Source: Mnemiopsis leidyi
Lineage: Eukaryota > Ctenophora > Tentaculata > Lobata > Bolinopsidae
DNA: 44,867 bases
Assembly: GCA_000226015.1 (NCBI GenBank)
Contig: JH156065.1
Coordinates: forward strand, 91,947-136,813
Reading direction: 5' to 3'
Under the pieces are notes generated by a model. The model ran no database searches and was not told the origin of the DNA. It saw only the letters and a program-made list of their open reading frames with translations. This document shows positions 1 through 12,800 of this stretch, one piece after another. Position numbers and translations under genes: made by a program. Within the stretch, counting starts at the first letter, position 1. Every line of letters begins with the position of its first letter.

Positions 1-41
1 TTAACATATGAAAATTATGATTCATAATTTTCATATGTTAA
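1..41. repeat. Perfect 41-bp palindrome at the window edge
   Basis: Arms 1-20 and 22-41 are exact reverse complements around a single base (t, 21). The left arm begins at base 1, so the true inverted repeat may extend outside the window. It is AT-rich and could be the tip of an element's terminal inverted repeat, a cruciform-forming site, or a fold-back artefact at a contig edge. Nothing links it to a gene. Confidence 0.85.
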
Positions 42-338
42 TTGTTTACCCATTATTAATCATTAGTGTTATTTAACCTTATTTGCATTACTTCATGCTG
101 ATTTTTCGGTAAAATTAATGTAGTGATATCACTGGAGTGTATTACAGTTTAGTAATACCACTATAATTGATAATACTACCACTATACTTATAGTACTTAT
201 TACTAATTCATGTTCCGAAATGGGCCTTAAATTTAAAACGCGCTTCTTATCAATTTCTTCTGTTTTGGACAATTGATTGTTAAGTACAAACCGGCCAAAA
301 TTAACTTCCGATTTTGTTTCAATATTTATCTGCCCTTA

Positions 339-724
339 CCTGGGGACCTCAGGCTAGGGAAACGTAGAGAGAGCCGCGCAACGCCCGGTAAATCTGCCCT
401 TGTGGCTGATATTTATGAATAAAACTTTTAAGAGACGATTACAGTTATGCAGTTAGAATCATCTTCAGGCCAATTTTATGTGAAATCGAAAAAAGTCAAC
501 ATTTTAGCATTTTTAGGTCTTTTTAAGGCCCTATATAAGACCCAAAATAAGTAATTCTAAACGTAATTCGTTCACCTTTTTGATGACAGAAGGGTTCGTT
601 AGGGCGACAAGAAAAATTTCAAGTAAATACCTCAACATCAAGAATTGAAAGAGGAAATGGAATAGCCTGGGGACCTCAGTCTTTGTTGAGGGGACCATAG
701 AGAGAGCCACGCAGCGCCCGGTAA
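339..724. repeat. Two copies of a ~55-bp dispersed repeat (339-392 and 666-724)
   Basis: Both copies start with cctggggacctcag and end with a shared segment resembling agagagagcc(g/a)cgca(a/g)cgcccggtaa. The middle differs by substitutions and a short insertion in the second copy. Both are in the same orientation about 330 bases apart. They are probably fragments of one repeat family; no coding capacity is visible. Confidence 0.6.
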
Positions 725-854
725 CCAAATCACGTGTTTTTACAGGCTTAGCCTCTGTAAGGAACAACTTTTCCATAAAACTTTTATGTAAATTTAAATT
801 CCTGACTAGAAACCGCCGCGCCTATCGAAATAATATAGTAACATACAATGTATA

Positions 855-932
855 TTGTACAGCAGCGCGCACCCTCCCGTCATTTTATTCTCCTCTATTC
901 GCTTCGAATGAGGGTCGGACAAAGTCAGACAA
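855..932 (+). mobile_element. Miniature mobile element, copy 1 (78 bp)
   Basis: The copy begins TTGTACAGCAGCGCGC and ends AAAGTCAGACAA. Its first 37 and last 17 bases are identical to the copies at 21388-21455 and 24044-24097; only the middle differs (24 bases here). A 7-base repeat ATGTATA lies directly before it (848-854) and again one base after it (934-940), consistent with a target-site duplication. It is too short to encode a protein and would move only with enzymes supplied elsewhere. Confidence 0.6.
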
Positions 933-1143
933 GATGTATAACGGTATCCGATGATGTGTTGACCGCGCACTCCAACCATCTTATTCCATTTCCTATACCG
1001 TTCATTCCCGGACAATGTCTTGGGTCAGTGGGTGACCTAAACCTTGAAGTTGACGCTGGGCCGAATACACATTCAAAGTTAACCACATTATTGTTGATGA
1101 TCATAAAGTTTCCGGATGTGAGGCCCCGAGGCCTGAGTTTTTA

Positions 1144-1188
1144 CCGGTGAACTTTTGACCGGCAAACTTTTGACCGGCAGACTTTAGG
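1144..1188. repeat. 15-bp tandem repeat, 3 copies
   Basis: Three adjacent units resemble ccggcaaacttttga at 1144, 1159 and 1174, with one or a few differences each. A diverged relative occurs near 1513 (ccggacttttaaccagcaaa). No coding role is seen. Confidence 0.6.
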
Positions 1189-3593
1189 CCAAATTCCATA
1201 TTTTTAGTGTTAATTTTTTCATTATCTTTTAGTTTTACAATTTTAAAGTTATCATCCATAAATTCACTATGACAACACAATTATAAACAGTTATAAGTTT
1301 CTAAAACGATAGAAGAATGTCAACTATCAAATGCAAATGACGTAGCTGATTTTTGGCATTCTTCAGCTTCTCCTTCGGCTCCATCTTTTATGCTTCAGCA
1401 TTATTTCGCTCCCTCCGGATGGTTTTGGCAATTGTCGTTTGTTAGGTTTGCGTTATGAAACTTATATGGAAAGGATTTCAAAATCTCAAAATTTTACCAG
1501 AACCGCGATTTAGGCCGGACTTTTAACCAGCAAAATACTGGAAAATTGGAAATCAATCACCGATAGCAATCAATCACCGATAGGGCAATTCTGACAAAGT
1601 TACATTCCTTGCGGATTGTGCGCGGGTTGATTGCGGATCTGAGATGATCGGACTCCAAAAATACTGTTTTCCTTAGATTTTCATTTGTATTTATTTGAAG
1701 ATGAATCACTGGTCATACTTATAGCTCATAATATCTCTTCATACACTCAGGATGGTATTGTCTTTTTTCAGAGTTTTTGACGAGCCAACATACAAGAGAA
1801 GGTGAGCGAGGCGGACACACACACACACATCAATATTGGTAGAATATACTGAGACACGTCAGGTATGTATTACTATTAATGAAAGAGATTGAGTTAAGTA
1901 GAACGTTGAGCGTGAGTCAAAGGCCCTGAGGGTCAACCAACCTTTAGCAATTAGGATATTGTTACTCCGACCTTAACACGACATATCGCTTCTCTCGACC
2001 GGACTTTAGTTAGAGCAAGTTCTTAAGTTTAAACTAGGAGATCATGAAACTTTGAGTTCACTACTCTGGTCAACATCTTAGGTTTTGCTGGGGTGTTGCA
2101 GGTAACTGAAAACAATCTATAAAATTTGAAAGCATCTTCAGGTGACCTCTATTATAACCTGTATCATGCTCAAATATGTCTCCATACAGTGGAAATGTGG
2201 ACTGAAATTTGATTCACCATTTAATCTGTAGTATAAATAGTATAACAGCTAAAATAATTGTGGTGAGACCAGATATATTCTCTCACAGTAAAGACAGGTC
2301 TTTCTCTATTTTTCAAGGCGTTTTGAATCTCATTGAACGATCGAGGGGCTTTGTCATTTTGACAAATTCTCGCCGTCTTAGACAAGCAATCACTGGACCG
2401 TGCCATGCCCTCGCCTAGCTCCCGAGATTTGGTTCTAGGCTGGGAAGCACGTCCTGGGTGTTTTGTCCAATAATTGGTTTGTAAACACTGATACACCCTA
2501 ATTGGAGATACTATCCCATGGTTACCATGACATCGTCAAGTAGGTCATATCAATATGCAGTGTGGTTGGCAGGGTGATACCCTGATATTTTCCCTCCTTT
2601 CTCAACAAAGGTCACGTGGTCAAATCCTTCCTCGCGTATCACGTAACACCTGGTTTAACGCACGTTCTGTGACGTAGAAGTGTGTCACGTGACTTAGTTC
2701 GCACGTGTCACACCATATCAAGTATGTTTGGATAAATAATAACAAGTAATTGAAGGGAAATCATTTATCAAATCAGTAAAATCACTCAAAGCTCTACAAC
2801 ATACCCGTGTTTAATCCAAGCAGCTCACATTTCCTAGCAATGGCACGTGCTAACTTCTCCACCGAGTATCGGTTGGATTCACACGTGAAGAAAGGGCCGT
2901 ATCTCGTGCCAAGACTCTCCTACTTCCCCTCTTTATTGGGTCAACATATTGACGTTAACTCTGATTAATTCTCCAGTAAAACAATAGAGTGCCATTGCTG
3001 GCGTGTGTCAGGCAAGGGCAGATCCTGATGTTTTGACAAATACACATTTCTTGGCAACATTCTGTCGAGTGTCGTGGAGACTTGGATTTTCGGTTTATTT
3101 CGTTCTAATACATGACAGATTTAATAGGAATAGGATCATAAAAATGTTCATTGAAGATTTTCAATAAGAAAGGAAATATACGTAATGCCCTTGATTTTGC
3201 AGATTTCTCAGCTGGTTCTCTTCATTTAAAAAAGAGAGTAACACATAAGTACACATGCATATTGCATAGTACTGGAACTGTAGTTTGGAGCTGCAGTCCT
3301 ACAGAAATCGAAGAAAATTTAAAGTTATAACTGCTTTACAAAAGTAACAAGTTCTACACCACCTCCCCACGCCCAGTATGTAAATAACAAGGTGCATGTT
3401 GCTCAAGATGTTGTCCATGTAACTGTAGTTCACCTCCTGGCTTGCCCTGCCCCGGGGGCTGCCCCCGGTTGTTCCCTCCCTCAGGTTGAATACCAGCTCC
3501 TTGGACTACAAGTGCAGTGTGTAAAACTGCAGGTCACGTGGCGTTCTAGCTATTAAGGCTTGCTAATTGGTCAACAATCCAAGTTTGGCAATG

Positions 3594-3758
3594 GTAGATC
3601 CAGCTGTGTCTATGACCCGGAAGTTGATGTGTTCGGTCCCTTCAGCCGAGGTGCCCCGGACTGAGTCTGCTGGAAAGTGGAACTGGAAACGTGATAGTAC
3701 GGATCAGGAACTCCAGCTGTCAGACAACGAGGTCGTTAAGAAACTCCACTATCTTTAA
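3594..3758 (+). other. Orphan exon-like reading frame (54 aa from ATG)
   Basis: From the ATG at 3594 this reads a polar 54-residue peptide ending in TAA at 3756-3758. The composition looks protein-like (segment KWNWKRDSTDQ, then ELQLSDNE), but I recognise no family. No clear splice donor follows; GAG|GTCGTT near 3729 is weak. It may be a chance frame, a small gene or an alternative first exon of a downstream gene. Confidence is low. Confidence 0.15.
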
Positions 3759-5282
3759 CTTTGTCACGTGATCAAAACAGCTTGTGTTCATGTCTTCCTG
3801 TTCAGGTCTCAGATCACCTGATCACGGTTCCCTGCTTTTATGTCTAGCCTAGTGAACTTTCCTTGCGGATGTATGAGTCATGAAACACGCTTAGCTCACC
3901 ATGTGACATGATAGAAAGTTCAACAATAAGTAACTTAAAAAGTGTAAAATGAAAAGAGATAAATAAAGGACTACTTTATTGGTTGGTTGCCGGGCCTTCA
4001 TCCAGCCTTAGGTGGAAAATGTTATGATGAAACTTATGTTTCCGTCCCTCTTTCTCAGCGATCATTGTAACCACTCTACTTTATCTACTGAAATTCTAAA
4101 TGGGTATATGCTTAAGTGAGATCTCTGACATTTTGAGCTGGACAAATGCCCAAGATCTAGTTTACAAACCGAAGTTATTCATCAGCAGTCCTAAGGTTGT
4201 TCAAATCCCCCGTGGGTTAGTTTATGCCTTACACGGCCGAAATAAATTACGTATTTCGACTCAGTCTCGCGGGCAAAGTTTCTACAAAAAAATTTTCTCT
4301 TATGAATTTGCCAAAATGTCTCAATGCCGTGACCAATAAGATAGTTTGCTAATGTGAAGCGGTTCAGTCGATCGCAGTAACTCCCCTCGAAAAACCTAAA
4401 TATTTGGGCCATTAGTCACCTCTGCGACTAGACATAATTTATTGGTTATCCGACCCCCATGTTCATAGAACTAATACTGAAAATAAAGCTCGATTGAAAA
4501 CTACCTATTGAAATCTATTAATCTCATACAAAAATGATTCCAGTTATAGCCATGCAAATATGAGGGTCTAGCATGGCTCTAGCGGGCCTAATGAGGAAGC
4601 TATAAAAACGAGAATATTTACATTTTTATGTCCGAAAGTCCTATTTGGCCGCGTTTTCTTATTCTGAAATCAGGCGTTCTGTCGGCTATTTCGCAGTCAA
4701 TGATCCGAAAATTCGACTCACTGATCCATGAACAACGTCTAGCGATTCAAATTTTAACCGTGAACAATTAGAATTGTCTATTCATTTTCTATTTGACCCT
4801 GGTAAGGTCGCAGCAACGCAGATATATTTTAACGATCCGCAATTCTAACTCGGTCGATGATTCATGCCTGGTACTTCGGACCAGCCGCGAGTAGAGCGAT
4901 GGTCGAGCTGATAAGTCCACATCTGTTAAGGGAGCTGGTACTGCACTGACCCTGACCCTAATTATGGGCTGGCTACGTTTATCACCCTTCTACTGGGCAT
5001 TAGTCGGAACTTTAGATTCTATACCAGCAGTCCCCAACTAGTCCTTAGTCTTCTGTCTCGGTGGGGGCCATGTCAACCGTGACCGGCCGTATAGGTGCAG
5101 TTTGGTGAAAATGTACAACTAAGTTGAAGTTTTCAAATTATTTAGAGGGTTTTAGATAGTGAAATAGACTTATACAATAAGCTGTTGTTCCAGTCTAGTG
5201 AAATAGACTTGCATTAAGCTGCTATTCAGACTTGAGTCTGGGCAGGTAACAGGTACATTCTCCTAATTGTTCTCTTGGAGGG

Positions 5283-5579
5283 GTGACGAACATTAAAGTC
5301 ATTGATACTGATGACCCTGATAGTGACACTGATAGTTCCCCCTGCATTAAGGGGATTACTATTCACATTCAACGTGACTGCAGGAATATCGCGGGAACAG
5401 TTGAAGGTGCGGTGGCCAAAATTAACTTATATATGCGAAATCTAATGAATTCATTTAATTCCAATAGAATATTCCCGAAAATGAGTTTTATCCCAGCGGG
5501 AGCTGATCTGACAGTAAAAAAGAAACGCTCGCCCCGCATGATAGCCGATTCAGGAGATCCCTCGCAAAATCGGACTTGA
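5283..5579 (+). other. Orphan reading frame, acidic start and basic end (98 codons)
   Basis: The frame opens just after an acceptor-like stretch (ttgttctcttggag) and runs 98 codons to TGA at 5577-5579. Its first codon is GTG, so if real it would be an internal or last exon. It starts with an Asp/Ser-rich patch (about residues 8-18) and has a Lys/Arg patch near residues 78-86. I recognise no domain and found no partner exon with matching phase. Confidence 0.15.
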
Positions 5580-6683
5580 AATTTACAACCTTTTCTATCC
5601 ATCATTCATAACAGCTCTGTAAATCACACCATTACTCAATACTCTTATTCTCTCTTTCAGACGCTGACTGATTCTCAGATTTACTTTCTCGCAATTGCAC
5701 CACAATTTGTAAACAACGTATTGGTGTGACAAACTGAGTTGTTAGTCTGACAATTATCTCCTTGTCCGTGCACCCCTTAACTCCCCACTATAATATTAGC
5801 AGCAGTGAGCACTACTTCTAGATCATTAGCTCACACCATGCAGTTTCAAGTACTTATCCGGGGTGGGCCTCGAATTATCTCCACCACTTCCACTTCACCC
5901 TTCAGACAGTTTACTGTAATACTATCGCCGTGTAGTGTTTACTCGAGGTGGCGATGGTAATCAGTAATTACACCTTCTCAGTAAGCAACCCATGTACTAG
6001 AATCATGTTCTATAGTCTGGAAGTAGAGTATGGATTGGTAGCTAGTTTTTTAAATCCGTCTTCAATTGTGGCGTGTAGTTAACGACAGATTTTGATAAGA
6101 TGAAATTCGGATCAGGGTACTTCTCTCCTTTTTGGAGCAACATCATGAATTTCTGCAAGTTTAGTGAGACTTAGGGGACACTCTCGGACGCGATGCTCTC
6201 TTTAGGGCTTCCTTTGATTTGAGCTAGACTTATCCAATGGTGAAGCAACGTTTTTCGGACAGCGTACTGAAATCAATAATCCACTGATGATATTGGTTAA
6301 GTGACTTCATAACTCGGTTTAATTAATGAACTTTTGTTTGATGGTTTATCGTAGTTCTAGACCATTATCTTCACCATGCTTCAATCTGCTCAATAAACAT
6401 TATGTACCGATATCAATAATATCACCATTTATATAAGTATGAGTTTATCAGTTGAGAACTGATTTGTTTATTTTGTCAATTAACAAGATACTTTGATATC
6501 TCATTTCTCTCTTATCTCTTCTAAAAGACTACGGACTGTATGTCCGACTCGTGTCTGAACTCCGCCGGTCGTCACGCTGTCACATGACCGGGCAACATGT
6601 TTCCAAACACAGAACCCGATCGCACGCGACCCTACCGTCTCATCATGCATTGATTGTTTTGGGGACAGGAGCGCGCCCCGGAT

Positions 6684-6737
6684 CACGTGCACTTCACGTG
6701 TCACCATAGCAACGTCACGTGATCAGGCGCTCACGTG
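6684..6737. promoter_or_regulatory. Cluster of four CACGTG E-boxes with an X-box-like site, upstream of TFAP2
   Basis: CACGTG occurs at 6684, 6695, 6716 and 6732, four times in 54 bases. Between them lies accatagcaac (about 6703-6713), which resembles an RFX half-site, and a CRE-like tgacgta follows near 6754. The group lies 150-200 bases upstream of the proposed TFAP2 start. bHLH-ZIP factors (USF, MITF/TFE, MAX types) bind CACGTG. That this is the promoter is inferred from position and density. Confidence 0.45.
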
Positions 6738-6889
6738 ATAAGGTCACGCGCCGTGACGTAGCAACATCTGCGAGAGGCTGGAGGAAAAGAGAGAGCGCAG
6801 GTAATATCTCCCATCGACGCACACTCATCGCCATTTCCCGGTTGACAATCTCTTATTCGTATCTCTTGTACATTTTAGTTTTAACAGTT

Positions 6890-9800
6890 ATGTCAGCTAC
6901 CATTTCCCCTTTCCTAAATGTGCCCGTGGGTCACAGCGAAATCAAGAGAAGATTTACCGAAGAAGAACCCCAGACAAGAAAGAGACAGAAGTTAGATCCT
7001 CCAACCAGCACTGCTAACAGTCAAGTATGTCCGGTTTATCATTGTTTTGATAAGACCTGTTAGATGGTTTTATTTCACTGATAAGAGTTTATTTTCCTCC
7101 ATTTCTGTTCCATTTTCGGTAATAATTTGTTTATTTCTGATGTGATGAGCCACAATATGTGAAGCCAAATGTTTGTGATCGTTTGAAGCTACTCTCATCG
7201 AAACAGATATCAGTTGTGTTGCTTCCGCATTTTTACAAGCTGCATGCAAATTCACTCAACACGTATCATCACCAACTTCTCACAGCCCTAGATCTTAATT
7301 CCAAGATCTCACATCTACAGCCAATTTTCACGCTCAAATTCATTTTGTGGCAGTTCATACTTCGAACCTCTCTCTTCTCCCCAACTGTCCGTCCCACACT
7401 TATTTCTCCTTTTTTGTCCTTGCAACATTGTCCCCACTTCCTTTTGTGTTTCTATCCCAAGAATTTCTGTCATCGAACCGTCCATGATGTCATTCTGTAC
7501 TGGCTTTAACCACATTCTAATTCCAACATAATACCACAGTGGAAATAGGTGTCAGTTTCGAAAATATGATTACTAGGATACCAAATATATACAGGGCACA
7601 TACTGTTCACTATAGTCCGACTGACTTTGAGTTCTTGGTTTGCCGCCTTTTTTTGTTTTTTGAATCTTTAGCTCGAACGTTTAGTATCCGATAGTAGGGC
7701 TCTTTATCTATGTTTAGGAAATTGATAATTCATTAATGACATCATTTTCCTTTTGCAATAATTTTATTTCCTCACAGCTATTCTCTAGGAACCTAATTTT
7801 AAATAGACTCTCATGGCGAGAATAACCTGTTTTCAGGTTCATTCTTAATTCCGTATTTTGTATATGTATTCATCCCACCACAGCATAGAGAGTATTTTAT
7901 ACTTTAAACGTAAAACTGCCAATTTTGACTTTACCGGATCATCATTTTGTGTCTTCCTATCACGTGGGGCAGCTACTATATGTTATTGTGGAAGTTAGCC
8001 CTAGAGGACTGATAGGTAGCATTCCAGCATCATGAATAAATTCAACACTGTAAATGCAATAAAGTAGGTAATTTTCCTTAAAATAAGACAGTGAAACCCG
8101 GACCTTGAGGCTGTATAACTGTATGATTTGAGAGGATAGAGCCAATATTTTAACACTTTTTAAGAATTAGAGCAGTTTTAAACACCCCCTTCTCCTTCTG
8201 CCCGGGTAGTGACGAGACGTCTACTGTTTTGACTGCACAGGTGTGTCGGTTGCTAGGTAACAGTGGGTGGAGCAGTGTCCTACAAAAACAACTTTCCAAA
8301 ACACCGACTCTTCCACCCAGCTTGACAAGGTCACGTGATGTATCAACAGATCTGCCACCTCTGTTCCTACACGTTCAAACAGCTCCGTGTTCAGAGTCCC
8401 GGTAGGCATGCCAGGATGGGGGGCTGCAGCTGGGTTGCCGGTCGGTCTAACTCTAAACCACTCATCTCTCATATTAATCACAGGCCAAGTCTGGTATCGT
8501 ACCGGGCTACCTGTTTAGCGGGACCAGCTTATAACCTTCTCTTTAGCGGTATGTGACCTCGGTACATACTGCTTCCTCATTAATTTGAATTATTTGAGAG
8601 GTGTTTATGATAATCTGAGGTGACTGCAGGACAGTGCCAGGAGTCTGGACGCACTTAACCCACGCTAAACACCAGCTACAGTGTTCCCTGAAAGCCAGAT
8701 CAGCAGTCCCCTGTATTACAGTGCTGGGTACAGTTCGCTACCGAGACTCGGATCTAAAAACCCTGCTTGTTTCCCTGTTTAGGGCTGAGACACTGGCCCT
8801 AACATTTCACAGCCAATGTAGCAAGCTGGTTTTAATTGGTTCGTTCACTGCACGTGGGGTTAAAGCTGGCTTCTGATTGGTCGGTTTGTGTCACGTTGAC
8901 CCGGTCCTGTGTTCTGATTTGTCGGGTGGTGTGAGCCGGCAAGTCGATGAGCTTTTACCCGTGACAAAGTGGCTGTCTGTCGCTATGGCAACGGTTGACA
9001 GTGATTTAGAAGAATGTGACAAACGTTTAGTGTCAATATATGAGCTGGTTATTCAAATGAGATGATAAAATCACGTCGTGATACTCGGCTGGTCCACTAA
9101 TGGGTTACAAATCTTTTGGCAACTTCGGCTTTTCTCTGGAGTTCGACCGATAGCTTCATAACCTCCCCCATTAGCCCTTGGCAGATAACCTCAATATCTT
9201 CCATAAACTGTGAGACTTTTCCCGGCCACTTAGGCTCTAGTTCAAGATATGAAAGGATCAATTTCAGCAGACTATTCTTTGAGAAGCATCATTAAACCAG
9301 CTGCAATGATTTCATTAACCCTATCCTAGTGTCGTATAGAGAAACTAACAAAAGCAGTTAGTTTAACATTTCCAGAGTCACCGATACTCAATACCTCACT
9401 AGTCTAGTACATACCTGTAGTCTCTACAGATGGTAAACCTAATTAGAAACCGAATGTTTTAATTTTTCAACAGTACCCCATTACTATTATTGGAGAAGCT
9501 TCCATTCTCTCGAGATTGTCTCCATTAACACCATCACACGCAGTACTTTTCCTCAACCTAATCACAGCTTCTCTTATGAGAAATCTAAAATATCATATCC
9601 CATCAACAAAGCTCAAGGCACATCTCGTTTTCAAGCAAACATATTGGATTACAAAAACTTGATTAGAAAACACTTAGCCTGAACTAGAAAGCACTTAACC
9701 TAAACAGCCTTCAAACCTAGAAAACGTTTATGCCAAACAGACTGAAAGTCTTAGTTACTCCACGATAGATACTGATTAACAAGTACCTCTTTAGAGAGGA

Positions 9801-12800
9801 TACACTAAGGTGGTCTCCAGTGATTGCCATGGTGCCCTCGTGCTTGTCCTGCTAAACATCTCCTTATTTCAACTTGCTAAACACAAGTAACTGCACGTAG
9901 ACAGGCAATCTCCCAGCTGCTTCCTGGTATAGTGTGGTAAACTGACGTAATGCTAGATACTTCCACACAGACAGCTTGCTAGATACTTCCACACAGACAG
10001 CTTGGTAGATACTTCCACACAGACAGCTTGGTACTTCTTTAAGTAACTTAGATATAAGTTAATACTTCAACCCAACATGTTGAGTAGGACGTGGACCAGC
10101 AGCAGTAATCATCATTTCAGGGTCCCTCCCCAGCAGAAGATGAGTGCGTGTCAGCACTCTGACAAATAGACTTAATCTCAGAGCTTTCTAAATTGGTGCT
10201 GGGTGGGCCCGCTAAAAACGATACACGATACAGCTATCAATTCACCATTATGGAAACGATATTATTAAATCTCTTGTGATCTCACTATAGGCTAGCAAGT
10301 CCTTGAATGTTGGGTTTAATCGGCTTTCTGTCGTCCTTTTAATACTCTTGTATCGGATTCGGGCCGGGTCCTGAATCTTTCTTCCTCGTTTCCACCATCG
10401 GCGCCAACTCGTCACCTCTTTAGTAGCCTGATTGAACTACTTTACATATTGTTAACTAGATTGTAACACAAATTGAGTGGAGAGGACCGCCCCTCATTGA
10501 CAGCCATCAACCGTATTGACTCTCTGACGCGGTTCCGTTCCTCCAAACTTTATCTAATTCACGATAAGTTGATGTTCGAAAAAATAAGGTTGGCTGTTAA
10601 AAAGTTAAGACATAAGTGTAAATATTCTGAAATTAACGTTAGCAAAGTGTGTATAAAACTTCGGGGGATGAAGTGGTCAGAGGTCATTACTGCACATTAA
10701 TGCATTAAGTGGTTGACTACTGGATATGGTTTTTGTTTCTATCACATTACCTCTTTTCTCCTCATGATTTATTCAAAAACTGCAGATTGTTCTCTACTCC
10801 ATTACAGAAAATTGCATGGACTCAATTTGCCACTCCTCTGAACTTCTTTTATATCCCCAAATGCTTGCTTCACCCTGACACCCCATGTAAAGAGGTTTAT
10901 TCAGCTTGTAAAGCAGCTTGTATTGTCTACATTAATCACGTCCACAATCACGCCCTATCCGGATTACAGAAACTGAAATATCGCTACCTTACAGTACTTA
11001 GATCCATCCGACAATCCAACATTAAAAACCAATCTTCTTTCAACGCACTTCTCATCCTCCAACCAGATTTCCGTATTTCACCTCACGTGATCCCCATCCA
11101 CCAATCAGCTTCCCCGATATCCAGTCACGTGACCCAACTTTTAGAGGAGTCTAGGCGAAGAGGGCATGGTCCACCAAATCTATTCAGGGTGAGGGAACAA
11201 AGTGAATTAGATAGTCTCAGAGCGAAGGTGAGGGTAAGCGGATGGAGAAGATGCCACCTCGCTGACCGGTAGAAGGTTGGAGGCGCGTGCCTGATGCCCC
11301 CTGCCCGGTCCGGTAGCGGGGCTTCTTAACCCCAACAGCTCACCTCTCCGCACACGACTTGAGCCCTGAGGGCTCCTCGCTCGCGCTCCTAATTAGTCTT
11401 ACGACACCCTTATATTACCCTGAACAACTGATAAAGTATCATTCGATTATTAGTCGTGTCTTGTGGCATAACTAACCTTCTACACAGCTATATAGTTTTA
11501 TAGCATTGCGGTGATTTTTTAATGCAATCACAAATAATTTGGGGGTGAGTGAGGAGTGTGTTCTGCAATTTCAGTTCATATGGCCTGTGATTTGGGGCTC
11601 ACAATTCTCTGGAACGTATCGCAAATTTAGTCCTAGACAACGAACTATATACTACACTTCAAGATGGCCCAGACAAATGTTTGGTAAAACGGTAGTTCAA
11701 TTCGCCGGACTATTGTCGTACCACCTATTTCCAGCTCATGTACGTTTTGGTGGAATTTTAAATCCGAGATTTGGGGAAATAAAAATTTATGATTGGGTTG
11801 GGCGTTGGTGTTGCAAAGATACGTGAAATTGGGATTGCTTAGGGTTCTCTTCCTTTACAGTAGCCATTCGTTCCAACTTCCACGATTTCCGTGTCAGCTT
11901 AATATCAATACTCCAATTAAATTGCGTTAATTATGCGTGATGGTTGCGAATTATGACTTATCCGTTAATTTGTAGCGGGAAATTTTTGAGAATCTTCAAT
12001 CTGAAGCACTTCAAAAGTTCGGTGGTCCCTGTGTTGAGGGATGGGACAATTGCCAGCCATCCCTGCCGCACCACCGCCACAATATTGCGGCCATATTTAC
12101 TTCTACACAGGCCAGTCACTGTACAGTTTCACTAACGTTATGTGTCAATTAAAACTAAGGTATTTGCGAGTATCGCCCTCAAGGCCTTCTAGCGACTCAT
12201 CCTATTAGTCATCCTGCATGTCTCATCTGGCACGTGCTTCGGTCATGTGACATCATCACCCTGTCACGTGAGGTTTTCTCCCGACACCCGTCACCTAACT
12301 AGAGACATGTTCGACAGTCCAAAAAAACGAGTCATCCGACTCTTCTAGACATCCAGATCGTCAAGAAGCAGACACGGCGAATGGGGGTTCTTTCTCGTTA
12401 GCGGTTGCTTTATTAAGTTGTAAGACTTCCCTTTCAATGAAATAGTAAGATGAATCTGTAAGTGTACGTGTCCAATCACTGTGCTGTTAAACTTTTATCA
12501 TCTTTTTTAAGAATCTCTACAACAGCGATTGATCATCATGCTTTTTTGTAAAGCCTCGTGGTCAACATAGAATCTAAACATTGATTGCACGGCCCTGTTT
12601 AGTAGATTGACAACGTGAGCAAATAATACTTGATTGAAGTTAGAACTGTTACAAAGGTAACCAAGGAGGCGCACTGTTGCAGGGCCTGAAGTGTGTTTGT
12701 CTGCTTGTTCGTGTGTTTGTCTGCTTGTTCGTGTGTTTGTCTGCTTGTTCGTGTGTTGGTGAGGGGTGGCTGGAGCAGGATGGTGCCACTGCATGACACC

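Larger units (their letters stand above)
1..6500. other. Region without a supported gene
   Basis: Only short reading frames occur here, none resembling a known family. The region holds the edge palindrome, small repeats, a CA microsatellite (about 1816-1832), a 40-bp imperfect duplication (about 5156-5230, core gtgaaatagactt) and seven CACGTG boxes between 2.6 and 3.8 kb. Two frames look slightly exon-like and are listed separately (3594-3758, 5283-5579). Confidence 0.5.

Noticed and set aside
8221-8481. 86-codon minus-strand frame with protein-like composition
   Set aside because: No recognised domain, no linked exons, and similar chance frames exist on the other strand of the same segment.
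9951-10028. Possible CRISPR-like array
   Set aside because: The units are directly adjacent with no unique spacers, so it is an ordinary tandem repeat in animal DNA.
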